A stretch of DNA of 64,000 nt from Silurus meridionalis (taxonomy: Eukaryota > Chordata > Actinopteri > Siluriformes > Siluridae), in the NCBI RefSeq assembly GCF_014805685.1, contig NC_060906.1, forward strand, positions 4,155,289-4,219,288, read 5' to 3'. Both the position numbers and the translations under genes were made by a program. The notes under the pieces are model-generated. The model made no database searches. It was not told the origin of the DNA and saw only the letters and a list, made by a program, of their open reading frames with translations. This document shows positions 1 to 13,149 of the stretch, piece by piece (position 1 is the first letter of the stretch; the number at the start of each line of letters is the position of its first letter).

Positions 1-482
1 GAATGTATCAAACAAGGAATATGATGAAAACAATCAAACCAGAAGCACTGATTTTTAACATGAAAATAAACTGAATAAAATACAGTATTTGTGTAAAGAA
101 GTATAAGCTTCACTGAATGATTGGTCTTGGTAAGATTTGTTTAAAGCAGTTTGTTCTGAGTGTGTTGTCAGTTGCCAACCAGCTTGTTTTTTTATGATCT
201 GCTTCTACAGCAAGCATGTTTATTTGCTTTCCTCATCTATTTGACACCTTATAGACAGATAACTGCAAGCAATTAAACTGTCTACATTTGTGTTTGGGAG
301 ATTAAAAGTCTGCTCGTCCTCTCGACTAAATGTTAAACAGTGAGCATGTTTGTATGTGTGTTTAATATTCCATACTATTTTAACAGAGAGTTTCATGCAA
401 GATCTTGAGCTCTCATGAGCGATTTTTAGATGATGATGATGATGATGCATCAGCTCTTGGAACCTCAAGAGATCCTCTCTAG
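1..482. other. No recognisable gene
   Basis: AT-rich sequence with a short (GAT)n run near 430. Reading upstream from the KDZ block in the same frame meets a stop at 480-482, so the real N-terminal exons of that transposase are either further left, lost, or not recognisable here. Confidence 0.4.
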
Positions 483-3006
483 TTTCCTCAAACTGGAGTA
501 CAAGACAAAGTCTTATTTCAGAGAAGTGGAGGGCAGAGACCCCGCCTGGTGAACACAGCTGTGGCACGAGAAAATGTGGTAACACACATCTGCCAACTGT
601 GTGGAAGGAATCCAGCTGTTGTCCGGTGTTGTGACTGTCGACCACGCCCCTTCTTTTGTGCTGAATGTGATATCATCATGCACACCAGACATGTTCTCCA
701 TAACCGAGATGCCATGACTCCTGGATTCTACCAGCCATTGCCTCCAACAACTTGTGTTGTAGATAAGACTCTTTCCCATTGTGGTAAGTACTTGTTTGTG
801 TCTGGACAACATAAATATTATTCTAGGAATTGTTAGTCCTCATAAGCTTTACTAGTTAAATATGCCTTTTGTCTCTTGTTGTTTGATATTAAATTTATGT
901 GGATACTTTGTGTCAGTTAGCTTTTTGAGCATCTCTGTATACTTTTTCAGCAATGTACTTCAATACCATAGAATCGTTCCAATGTTATATTACTCAGTCA
1001 ATCCAAATAATCTTAATTCATGTTTGATCTTGTTCAGTGCGCCGTGTGCCTGTGGAGGTTCCTGACAAAATTTGCGGTTGTTCACCAGAGTCATTGAGGG
1101 TCAGCCCAGGAAGACTGTTGCTGTGATCACAATGAATGGTAAGTGTGTGAAGATAAAAACCTATACATGCTCTACCACCATAAGTTTGGCACAGGTCTGT
1201 ATGTAAGATCTACACATGACTTTTGAGTAATGTTTAACAAGTATACAAAGTCATGTAAAAAAGTTGAAATAATCCAAAACCTGATTAATCACTTAAGGTT
1301 TACATTAAAGTGGAAATGTTTTTGATTTTTTCAGGACGATATGATCTAAGTTGAGTTGTGAGGCATGCCAAGCCACTTGGGCTGCTGGAGTGGTCGAGCT
1401 AAATCGAAGTGACTACTGGTCTGCGAAACTTTGCCACAATTTATGCCACAGATGTCTTTTTTTCATTTGAAGAAATGAAGATGGCAGCACCAGGACTGTC
1501 CTGCCAAGCTTTTTCAAGAATGCTGGATCAGCAAACTGTCCACTTTGGTCATGTGACTATTACAATGATTTATCCTACAGTATTGGTAATCTTTCTGTAT
1601 TCTGGGTTGAAAGGTGTTTGATGCTAATGCATTTGTTTTACATTATTAGCTGTTGGTTTCCTTACTTTTAATAGACTGGCAAGATCTCCACAGACAGTTT
1701 TCAGAAAAGCTTTTTTGAGTGGGAGGCTGTCCGTTTTGAGGTGGACAAAATCTGCAAGGAAGAGCCTTTCATCTGTCCTGCATGCACCCCAGATATTCTG
1801 GCAGTTTCAGTAGATGGAAACCACAAGCTTTACCATTTCAAGAATGCAGCTAGGTATACCAGAATTGTGTATAATGTCACAATGTTGAAACAATATTAAT
1901 AAGAAGAAATATCCATTTAATGTGTATAGTAAAGTTAAATTAGATTAGAATGTATCATTACATTTTGTGTATTCTGTATGTTTTTGTTGTTTTTTTTTCT
2001 TTTTTTTCTTTTTTATAGATCTGAAGAACAGGCCATTTTTGAAGACGTCTTTATAGCTAAGGATGAAGATGTGACAAGATTTGTGGACTACATTCACAAG
2101 GCATCCAAACATGTACTGTAAAATCGCAGATGATTAGACTTTATACAGGAGTACATTTGCCTCCAACTACAAAATTTGTTTATGAGAGTCTTATTTTCAT
2201 CAAGTATTTTCTATATTATAGGTCAGTGGAAGAGGTGTTTGTGGAGGGGAGTGGTCAGCAGCCAGAGAGACCTCCCAAAGATCTGCAAGCAAGGTAGATG
2301 AGGAGGGACTGGAGCTTGCGGTGTGTCGCCATGGAGTGCTACTCTGTGCATTAAATATGTACTGGGGAAATTTTGCTTATCCCTGTACCTGCAAAACGGC
2401 TGGCTAGTAGGCAAATCACTTTTTTTTGTATGGATGTGACCTGCAAATATTGGCCTTACCTCCAAAGAATTGCAAGAAGCTGCCCAGAGCTCCAGCACCT
2501 TCTTAATATGAAGCCCTTTCTTTCAGTATTCCATGCCAAAGCCCATGATTTTAAGTGCGAAGTAGGTGAACTTTGCTATGAGATTAATAAAATCTGCAAA
2601 TGAATATCAAAACTTTCTCAGCATTATATTATTATTTTTCATTCCTAATCAGGTAAAATGGAGTGGAGCATATCAGGATGGGGCTGGTTTAACACTAGGA
2701 GAGGAGGTGGAACAGTGCAATGCTTTCCTCTCCAGAATTGCAGTGACCACAAAACACATGTCTAAAGCAGGTAAAATGACCTTCTACTGCACTTGTTACA
2801 TCATTACAGGGGGAATATGGTAACATGATATTTTCTGTGTTTGCAGGATGCACAGACATGCTGACTCTCATGGCCATGAGCTGGAATCAACAAAAGTTCA
2901 ACAATTTGGCCACCGCACTGAGCCGCCGATATCAGAAGGTAAGATAGAATCAGTAGAATTAGTTCTAGATGCTCAGTAATAAATGTCATTCATTTCTGAA
3001 GCTGTA

Positions 3007-3205
3007 CAGGGTTATTCAAAACGAATGAACCGATATCATGACTCATTGCTTCAGTTCTCAAGCATCGTCATGGAATGAGTCAGTGACCGTGAATTATCTA
3101 AGTTGATTGTGAATTTAATACTTGTGACATGGCTGGAGTTTTCTTTTCTTTTCTTTAATAAAATATTGCGTAATGAAATTGGTTAATTCTTTTTAAATAA
3201 CCCTG
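3007..3205. mobile_element. Tc1/mariner-type MITE in an intron of the KDZ gene
   Basis: The 199 bp unit begins CAGGGTTATTCAAAACGAAT and ends with the near-perfect inverted copy (ATTCTTTTTAAATAACCCTG). The inverted repeats extend about 26 bp. It is flanked by TA on both sides (3005-3006 and 3206-3207), the duplication expected of Tc1/mariner-type insertion. There is no coding capacity. Confidence 0.7.
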
Positions 3206-3390
3206 TATATTGAAGATTTGTTTGTTTTTATACTATCTGTGATTTCTTGTCATTTCAGACCATGAAAGCTCTGCAAAGCCAGTTGCAAAACCTAGAGTCC
3301 ATGAAAGTCGACCTGACAGTGACAGAGAGCCAATTGGAAGACTGGGTCAATGATGTAAAGGAGTGGGCAGACGGTGAGAAAATGACTAGT

Positions 3391-3522
<132 letters not shown>

Positions 3523-4526
3523 GTTACTAGTAATACATTTAGTTGTAAATAATTGTAATTGTTACTCTTGTTGTAATTTCTTCTCAGCAACAACAACAAC
3601 AACCACCACAAATGATGTTGATGCTTTGGCCAGCAGAATTGAGGTGCTGGTGGCGAGTATCAAGAGGCGTTCTCAGCGTCTCTATAAAGATACAGATGGC
3701 AACAAAGGTCGTGCCAGGATCCGCCACAAGATCAGGGAAGAGAAGGGGATCCTGACATCAGTTGTGGAGAAATACAACATAATGGTTCCAAAAACAGAAA
3801 CTCTGTGCTTGGAAACCATTTTGTCTGGTGAGACAACAGCCATGGCAGCTACCACACAGTGGTATGTACACTAGTCTTCTGACAATTCTTTTATATAATG
3901 ACACAATGCCACAAATGTCACTCTGCAACCCCAATTTTTTCTTATGCATTCCAGACACTGTTGATTTAAGGACAAAAAGAAAGGCATTCGACATCATCAT
4001 GTCACTAAGGCGACTTCAGGAGGAGCAGAAAATTGTTGTTGCAGAGATGAATCAACATTGGAAATATCTTTCAACTCGTGCTGAGACCCTCCGAGAACTG
4101 TCCTGCTTGTTTGCCAGTGAGAGTCTGAAAAGTAAGAATTTGTAATATATGGCACAAACATAAGCATAAACGAAGGGCTGCCCCAAAAATATGACTAGTG
4201 CATATTTTTATAACTACATAGGACATGTCCTGTCTAATCATTAAAGTAAAAAGCCCTAACACACATACACAACAATGATGATTGTTTATAAGGTTTCTAA
4301 TAAAGGCTTAATGTTATTTTGTTCTTCTTTTTAAGATTCGCAATGTGGCCTAAGTGAAGAAGGTTTGAAAGGTCTGCAGAGCATCATCCACAGAAAGCAA
4401 TGTAAAATCAGAGATATGAGGGTACAAGCAAGAGACTGTTACCTGCATGTTTTGTCTGGAGCAGAGAACATCAACTTTTTAAACAAACTGTCAGCTGATG
4501 ACTATGACAGTGAAAGTGACTTTTAA

Positions 4527-5440
4527 AATTCTGATGATGAACTGTAATGTAAAAACCTTTTTTTTCTTGACAGTGAACCAGTGACCTTAACCCTGAATCT
4601 AAAGTGTGTAATAAAATCTGCTTTTTGGTCATTTTATAAATATAACCAAAGTGTAGTCTCTTTCACATACATAGAAATACAAGCATTCAGTGATGGAAAT
4701 GAAGTGTGTTATTGTAAGGCTAAGTACTGTACTGTACTGTACTAAAGTATAGATTTCAGGTACTTGTACTCTAGATGATTTGTTACTTCTCATGGCTCTT
4801 TGTAGTTGTAAAGTATTAGGCTGCAAAATACTTTTTACTGAGCTTATAAAATACCACATTTTGGTATGAATAAACTACTCAGTAGTGTACACATATAGAA
4901 TAAATACAGCCAAAAGAATTAGTTAATATGCATAGAAAAAACATATTTGCCAACAAAGATTTATAACTAGTTAGATTTGTAACTTAAAAAAATAATAATA
5001 ATTAGATACAGTTGTCTATACAAAATAGTTGAAAATGACCTCCACCAACTACAACACTAAATAATAGTTTATTCACTTGAATGGCAATAAAAATAACCTA
5101 GGAGCCTGAGAAAATGTCAATTTCAGAAGAAAAAATTGAACACCACTTACAGGCTTTTGCATCTAAACACTTCAAATGAAATTTTAGGTCTTCATGCCTG
5201 GGCTGAGGAAAAACAACTGGCCACATGCCTGTGTTCTAGATTAGGGCACTGTATAACAGTTGAAACCTGTTTATATACATGGAATAAGCAGATTATAATA
5301 AGGACATAGACAAGCAAGACAAAGAAATCTATTATGATAAGGAGGAATAATTATTTCCCAACACTAAATGCAAGTTCATTTATTGCTGTTTTGCTATTCT
5401 GGTGTTCCAATTATGCAGACTGCTTTTACAAACATTTGTG
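4527..5440. other. AT-rich spacer, no gene seen
   Basis: Only the putative polyadenylation signal of the KDZ gene (about 4611) stands out. A short (GTACT)n run lies near 4720-4745. Nothing protein-like was seen on either strand. Confidence 0.4.
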
Positions 5441-6290
5441 AAAGAATGGGTTGCTCTCAGGAGCTCAGTGAATTCCAGCATGGTACCGTGACATGATGCC
5501 ACCTGTGCAATAAGTTCAGTCATGAAATTTCCTCACTACTAAATATTCCACAGTAAACTGTTAAAGGTGTTATAACAAAGTAGAAGCCACTGGGAACGAC
5601 AGCAACTCAGCCACGAAGTGATAGAACATGTAAAACCACAGAGCGGGTCAGAGGATGCTGAGACACATAGTGCACAGAGGTCATCAACTTTCTGCAGGGT
5701 CAGTAGCTACAGTCCTCCAAACTTCATGTGGTCTTCAGATTAGCTCAAGAACAGTGCACAGAGAGCTTCATGTTTGAGCAGCTGCATCCAAGCCTTACAT
5801 CAGCAAGTGCAATGCAAAGCATGGGATGCAGTGGTGTAAAGCATGCCTTGTTCTCTGGAGTGACTAATTACGCTTCACTGTCTGGCAATCCTATAGACAA
5901 GCCTGGTTTGGGGGTTACCAGGGGAATGGTACTTGTCTGACTGCATTGTGCCAAGTGTAAAGTTTGGTAGACGGGGTATTATTATGTGGGGTTGTTTTTC
6001 AGTAGTTGGGCTCAGCCACTTAGCTCCAGTGAAAGGAACACTTAATGCTTCAGCATACCAAGACATTTTAGACAATTTTATGCTCCCTACTTTGTAGGGA
6101 GACTCCTGCATGTCTTTATCCATAAAGACATGGATGAGTGAGTTTAGTGTGAAAGAACTCGACTGTCCTGCACAAGAGTCCTGACTTCAACCCGTTGAAC
6201 ACATAGAACATTCTCACGAACACACTCTTAAACCTTGTGAAAAGTCTTCCCACTAGAGTTGAAGCTGTTGTAGCTGCAAAGTTTGGGTCA
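5440..6290 (+). mobile_element. Degenerate Tc1-family transposon relic
   Basis: The reading direction is +, but every frame is interrupted. Recognisable Tc1 landmarks appear in order: the N-terminal helix-turn-helix part (GCTCTCAGGAGCTCAGTGAA onward), the segment before the first catalytic Asp (near 5720-5840), the [15 protein letters not shown] stretch near 5965-6010, and the PDFNPL-like segment near 6180-6200. Numerous stops and indels show long decay, and no terminal inverted repeats were delimited. It is a different, much older family than the Tc1 copies at 29-31 kb and 45.7-47.2 kb. Confidence 0.7.
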
Positions 6291-7052
6291 ACATAATTTT
6301 AAATCCTATAGATTAAGAATCGGATGTTACTCAAGTTCATTTGCATGTGAAGGCAGACGAGTGAATGCTTTTGAATATAGCGTATATAAACAGTTTGTAA
6401 AAATAAAATGTGTTTTAAAAAGTGTTCTAAGTAAAATGCCACATTTTAACCTGGCTCTCTATCATATATCATATCTATATCATATATCAAAGGTTTGCAC
6501 AATGAACATATTTGGATATTCATTTGTTCATTGAACTTAGTGTTTACTTCATTTAATTACTAGATTTTACAACTACATTACCCAAAAGCCTTTGTCACTC
6601 TATCAATGGGACGAAAAAACATGGTGCTGTAATTTGTAGTTCATTGAAGGGTATACTTGTGCTGTAGTGTCACGGTTAGGATCTCGGTAAATCGTGAATT
6701 TCTTGTACCATAGCAATACCTCATTGTTCAGTGACAGTATTAGTGAAGTCATAATGACAGTAAAACAGTTTGCAACATGAAGCATCTTTTATTTTTGCCT
6801 AAAAGTGAATCCAGCCACAGCACGTCAAAATAAATGTCCCACTTAATTGTCCAAATATAGTAATTACAGGATCTACCGGCTTCAGGTGGGTTATAACAGG
6901 TCAGTTATATATGTATTTCTTCTCATTAAAAATACAATTTTACAGTTATATATATCTATCTGGAGCTAACCTTATGTAGATTAGATTATTGATTAGTGAA
7001 TCTTTTTTTTTAAAACAATGGCCTATTGATTTCCAGCTGTATACAGTATGAG

Positions 7053-7055
<3 letters not shown>
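6291..7055. other. AT-rich spacer, no gene seen
   Basis: No coding pattern or clear repeat termini were seen. Short ORFs here have low-complexity composition and no recognisable motif. Confidence 0.35.
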
Positions 7056-7117
<62 letters not shown>

Positions 7118-7128
7118 CATATATACAT

Positions 7129-7186
<58 letters not shown>
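7056..7186. repeat. (TA)n(CA)n(TA)n microsatellite
   Basis: Two long TA arrays flank a central TACATA/CACACA tract. It is nearly self-complementary and so prone to cruciform formation. ORFs across it on both strands ([12 protein letters not shown]) are not genes. Confidence 0.95.
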
Positions 7187-7191
<5 letters not shown>

Positions 7192-7587
7192 CCCCTGCTT
7201 TTTGTCAATCGAGCAAAACGTACTGGGCCGGGTTTTCCAAAGCCCTCTTAGCTTAAGTCAGTGATTGACAATAACCACAGCCCTTGGACATTGGACACGT
7301 AAACACAGCTGAATAACTAAAAGAACAAAATACTTTTTATTGGCTACCAATAACCTGATGACCCGAATAAATCTAATTTCCATGAAGTCAGTTTGTCTGA
7401 GAGCAAATTTATTAATAGTGTGGATTAAAGTACACCACTGCCAAAAAACTTACCTTTTCTCTGCTTTGTTATTGGGATGTCATTGTCCAGCTGCTGTGCT
7501 GTGGAGGTTGCTTTAATACAAGTTTACATGAATTTCATATCTGTACATATTAACAAACAAAAAAACATGCATTTTAAATACTAATTA

Positions 7588-8406
7588 TTATTTCTGAACA
7601 AAAATCTTGCTCCTACCCTTAGTCAAGATAAATTCATATGCTGTCCTCATCTTATTTAAACCATTTCTTGTGACAGGAGTGGGGGGCAGATGGGTGATTA
7701 TGTCTGCAACCCACCTAATTGAATTCTTTTTTATCTTGTTTGCCAATAAATAAAATAGGCTTGTAACCCACTGCCTCAAGTTTCCGCACCTGAAATGAAC
7801 AAAAGCAGTTAAGCATTACACATACACATTAGTTAAACCCACTGCATTATCAAGTGCATTCATTCTGTATAAAGTAATTTTATTTTAAGGCCATTCAATG
7901 GAGTGCAATGAAAGAAAATGAGCCTTAATCAGTTTCAAAAAGTTTATTATTTAAGAAAAGAGAACATTTGACTTGAAAAAATGTTTTACCATTGCCAACA
8001 TGACTGATTCATTATTTGACAGAGAACACAACTTATTGTTTCTCTATAACACAACTTAAACATAAAGATAAGTTTTATTTCATACAAAGAAGACTAAGTT
8101 AAATGGGTTTATGAAGGCCACATCATACTGGTACTAGACTATAATAATCACTATATGACAAACATAGACACTTTAAATAACAAGTGAAAACTAGCATTTT
8201 ACTTACATAATACGGGCAGAATCAATTATACGCCCAGCATTTCTGCTTTTCATTACAGACTGTCCCCACTGTCTATCCAGTGACACCACTATGTCTTTTA
8301 TTTTCTGTTTAGTGGACAGACTTTCAAAGCAGACATGACACGTTTTCCTGCTTGCCTGATTGGGAGTCTGGCAAGATGGGCAGGGCCTGAATTTTGGCCT
8401 AGTCAT
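7588..8406 (-). CDS. Small two-exon zinc-ribbon protein, possible KDZ-element accessory ORF
   Basis: Exon 1 runs from ATG 8406 to about 8207, donor GTAAGT. Exon 2 starts after the acceptor near 7798 (CATTTCAG) and stops near 7588. Joined by GT-AG they read about 130 codons without a stop. Near the N-terminus is a four-cysteine finger CPSCQTPNQASRKTCHVC, spacing C-x2-C-x3-N-x6-C-x2-C, as in RanBP2-type or zinc-ribbon fingers but lacking the usual Trp. A basic, Ser-rich region follows (VSLDRQWGQSVMKSRNAGR), then a conserved-looking end (WVADIITHLPPTP). Exon 2 also has a second protein-like frame (EAVGYKPILFIGKQDKKEF) that would need a shift near 7727 to rejoin, so one indel may have damaged it. 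It lies tail to tail with the KDZ transposase, with only a Tc1 relic and microsatellites between. No certain family name. The link to KDZ is inferred from position. Confidence 0.5.
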
Positions 8407-8469
8407 AATTTGACAAGAAATATACAGAAATATACAGAAAGATAGACAGATATAACATCTACAGATGTA

Positions 8470-8474
8470 AACAG

Positions 8475-8536
<62 letters not shown>

Positions 8537-8613
8537 AAGGTTAACAAGACATACGTGGCTCTTAAAAGTGCCTTTTGCTATTGTGTGTGTGTGTGCGCGC
8601 GCGTGTGTGTGTG
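8470..8613. repeat. (GA)n and (TG)n/(CG) microsatellites
   Basis: About 60 bp of GA dinucleotides (8474-8532) are followed by a mixed TG/CG tract (8582-8612). They lie immediately upstream of the - strand zinc-ribbon gene, so they could sit in its 5' flank. Confidence 0.9.
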
Positions 8614-8782
8614 GTGAGGGGATTAAAATAAAAGAGGAATGTTCGAAGCTGGCAAATCTGAAGGACCTGATGAGAGAAAAAAAAAGATTTAGAATTCAGA
8701 ATTGAACAGCTCACATTTTTACCAATGTTTTCTTTATCAGTGTTGGCATATGACCTACACCCTAACCCTAGATGACCTACAC

Positions 8783-9065
8783 CAGGGCTCACCTTTTTGA
8801 AACTGAGAGCTGCTTCTTGGGTACCAATTAATGTGAAGGGCTACCAGTTTAATACACACAGTTTTCAGTTTGATCTGAAATAACAAATTTGCTCAATGTA
8901 CCATATATTATGTTATTATTAATAATTAATGATTTTCATCTATGTGAAGACACTGATCATGTTAATGACTTCTCACAATAATTATCAACAATGATTTAAC
9001 AAAGTAGGAAACAGTTATTTTTAGAAAAGCGGGCGACTTATGTGGCACCATGTTGGTGACCCCTG
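8783..9065. mobile_element. Short nonautonomous hAT-like element
   Basis: The 283 bp unit begins CAGGGCTCACC and ends GGTGACCCCTG, imperfect inverted termini of hAT style. It has no coding capacity. The immediately adjacent 8 bp do not match exactly. However, a longer flanking motif (ACACCCTAACCC-AGATGAC) occurs on both sides, at 8757-8776 and 9067-9086, so the borders are plausible but the insertion mechanism is not proven. Confidence 0.5.
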
Positions 9066-9652
9066 AACACCCTAACCCAAGATGACTAACCTAAACTTCT
9101 TTAGACAAGAACGCTTAATTTGCTTTATTATATTGTAAATATGTGATGCTCCACAGTATTGGTGGTTTTTTATAATTAATTAATTGTAGTTTGTATTTAC
9201 TAGAGTTTTTTTTGTGGATTTGTGAACAATTACTGGAAAACACACCTATCTGGCAACCCTGTTCCTCATCTATACATTTATAAATGGCTAAAGTATTAAA
9301 GTGCTACTGTCATTTTGGTAACTTAAAACACACAATTTCCAAATATTATACAATCTCCTCTATTTCCTTGCAGGATTAAATGTGGAAAAACAAATAAAGA
9401 AACTTGAATGTAATGATCTATCTTAGCCTGCTACTACACATTTGGTGCAGCAAGTTATATTTTATAATGTCTGCTGTGATTTACTGCATCACAAAACTGC
9501 TTCCTCTCACTTCTACAGCTTGTAAACACAACTTCTTCACCTGATTGAACAATTTTTGTTCTGTAAATTGTAGGGATTGTTCCCAATTATATTAATGAAC
9601 TGTTCTACTTACCGAGTGGAAAATCACAATGGAGCATGGGATCCTCATACAA

Positions 9653-9660
9653 TGACGTCA
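9653..9660. promoter_or_regulatory. CRE-like palindrome TGACGTCA
   Basis: A perfect 8 bp cAMP-response-element palindrome. It lies about 1.2 kb upstream of the - strand zinc-ribbon ORF. Use as a promoter element is untested. An 8-mer can occur by chance, although CpG-containing sites are rarer. Confidence 0.25.
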
Positions 9661-9674
9661 GCGCCACTGATGAA

Positions 9675-9682
9675 TTTATTAA

Positions 9683-9713
<31 letters not shown>

Positions 9714-9760
9714 ATTAATTAATTAATCCTTATGAATAAATAAATAAACAAATAAACGTG
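9675..9760. repeat. (AAAT)n microsatellite
   Basis: An AATA/TTAA tetranucleotide array with a small interruption (TCCTTATG), in otherwise AT-rich DNA. Confidence 0.85.
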
Positions 9761-10079
9761 GTGAGGGAAGACACGCAGGTAGTTGGTGAGAAAGAGGCAG
9801 TTTTAGAGATAGAAAATGTGGAAAATGAAAACCATGACCTGGATTGAGTAGCCCTGCCATAATTCATTTATAGCAAGCTATTGTTTTTTATTCTTATTTA
9901 TTGTAGTCCCGATCCCGTTCATAACACAAAACGGACTGCAGTCTGATTCCCCAACACGTCAAATTTCAACGCCGCAGGTTCCGGTTCAGAGATCTCCAGA
10001 AGTCTATGGGAATCCCTGCACGTTGAAAAACGACGCTAAAGGGATACCCAGTGCGTCAAAATGTGACTACAGGGGATCC

Positions 10080-10744
<665 letters not shown>

Positions 10745-11597
10745 TTTAGCTCTTAAAAGTGCCTTTAGGTTCTGTAAATCAGGTGTAACTGGGTTAGGAC
10801 AGGTGACTCATTTGACAGGATCTGCAGGGAGAACAGAAAATGGTAATTATGTAGTGAAGAGTAATTATGTTAAAATAAGTTTTAAAACCTTCCCCAATAG
10901 TGAGAGATTCCCATTTTCTTATAAATACTTAAGATAAATGAATGCAAATTCACAGTTTTCCTGTACAACTGTTAAAAGTCATGTAACATGCATCTGAGGT
11001 TCATCATTCCAGATTTAAAGGCAATGTTATGTTTAGTAATGTTAGTGAAGTTCTATTGTTATTAATGATACATTCTGGTGTATAGCCATATTTAATATGT
11101 GAGGGGACAAAAGTGTTAAATGTAATAAAACCATAATAAAAAATACATTATTACATAATAACAAAAAACAACATTAAACTAAATGTAATCATTAGTTATG
11201 AGCCTCGTAACTTACCTGGACACTGGTTTGAGCACAATGAGAAAAATAGCAACGGAAGCTGAGGATCATGGGTAATGCTGACATCCACTATCCAAAACTT
11301 ACTTTGTTTCTTTTGATTTTATTTATTTTTTAATATAACATTCACAGGGGATACATACAACACAAATATTATTTTTGAGAACAATATATGGCTTAAACTG
11401 ACACAAAACAATAAAGTAAATACACAACCAGAATACAAAACACAGTGATAGTCTACTAAAAAATTTTGGCAAAAACAAATAAATAAGAAATGTAAACAGA
11501 TAAGCAAACAAATAAAAAACAAATAAAAAACACAAAAAAATGTAAGCTTCAGAAAATAATCTGGACGTAACTCTTGTTAATAATAATAATAATAATA

Positions 11598-11642
<45 letters not shown>

Positions 11643-13145
11643 AATGTTAATAATCTGGACGTAACACTGGGCAAAATCATGTTTTTTTTTTCATTAGTAC
11701 AGCTGTTTTAGCAGCTGTCTTATAAAGTGTTGAGTAAAGAGAATCATATAATAGTTTTATATCAATACAAAAAAAACCTTTACATTTTTTTAAATAAAAA
11801 AGGCCACAGAGAGTTAACAGTTTTAACAGACCATCCAACTCCTAGACCCTGATTCCCAAATCCAAAACATTACATGAATTATTATAAAATTAAATATATA
11901 ATATGATATATAATACAAATTGTGTTGTAAACAGAGAACACAATCCAAAACATTTCTTTCTAATTCTTTGCATAATCATATAAAAAAATTATGATATTGT
12001 TTATTAGAAATAGAAAAAAGTAAAGAATTGCAGAATTTTATAGTGAAGGTCTTTCATCTTGATACATTTGTATTTAATAATCCGCAACTGATCCCACAAA
12101 AAAACGGTATTTCTCACAGAAACAATTAAAACTAATTGCCATATCATCATACTGTTAAAATATTAAACATGCTTTCATGTTTATGTGTTAAGAAAAGATG
12201 AGGATATCATTAAAAGAGAATCGGTGGCGGGTCCTCAGGTAGTTTTACCCTCCATCTTCACTAGTAACGCTTGATAAGACTCATGGGTACTGTAATATTT
12301 ACTGTTATATTTGACACCAAACCGATGGGAAAACGCTATTTCTCAGAATAGAAACGGCATTTAGAAGCAATGGCCGAAGCACAAATCTGCAGTCTTGTTA
12401 ATTACCCAGAAGAATATATTTACTGTATTGTGACTGGAAGGAACCACTGATGATGGTTTATAATAATGAGTAGATTACAGAATATAAAGCAATAAAAACA
12501 AGAATATAATCTCCTGATTAAATGTTAAGTAAAAGTGCTTGAAGATTAAAAAATTAAATGATTAAAAACAATACAGCGTCTGTGGTGCCCAGTGGCAAGA
12601 AAGAAAAATGTGGTGGAGGCACGAAAGATACTCCGTATTGAAATAGATTAAATGGAAAATAGGGCGTTTGTGTCCATGAACACGAATCAGTAGTTTAAAT
12701 TTCATGACTACATCACAGAATACTGTGAGACTGGGTTGTGCCTGTATTGTAACTTTGAGTTTGGTTTTCAGTCTTGAACTTGTTACTGTGTTATTCTCTG
12801 TATATAATCATCCCTGTACATATTCACTCAGTTCACCAACAGTAGGGGTTCGGCTGCTATTTCTTTTGGGATGGAAACTGTTTTTCTTTGTTTTTGTAGT
12901 AGGAATTTAAGAAAGTTTCATGTACAATTGTCTCTTTTCTTTCAGGGAAGGAAGCTTCAAAATCAGACTGTTTAATGTATTATTTTGATCTTACCTCACC
13001 CTGAAGTCACACCATTGTACAGCTGTATAAATATAAGTTTACTTTAACAAAATATCAACACCTTTTGTATTTAACCGTTTGTGTTCACCTTGTTTCTGGT
13101 TCATTATAAAGATTTCGAATCCCTTGAATTCTAAAATAATTACTC
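10745..13145. other. AT-rich intergenic DNA, no gene seen
   Basis: Long ORFs at 11319-11535 are low complexity (Phe/Leu/Cys-rich from T-runs) and not credible. The only structured element is the (AAT)n/(ATT)n array at 11578-11642. No splice-linked coding blocks were found. Confidence 0.4.
11578..11642. repeat. (AAT)n-(ATT)n palindromic microsatellite
   Basis: AAT units run straight into ATT units, giving a self-complementary hairpin. A 15 bp motif, TAATCTGGACGTAAC, is present on both sides (near 11560 and 11650), so the array sits between direct repeats. Confidence 0.85.
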
Positions 13146-13149
13146 TGTC

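Noticed and set aside
7023..7256. Tyr/Ile and Thr/His dipeptide ORFs
   Set aside because: Translation of the (TA)n(CA)n array, with no protein features.
11319..11535. Phe/Leu/Cys-rich hydrophobic ORFs that look like membrane proteins
   Set aside because: Composition follows from T-rich strand bias, with no start context, splice sites or homology recalled.
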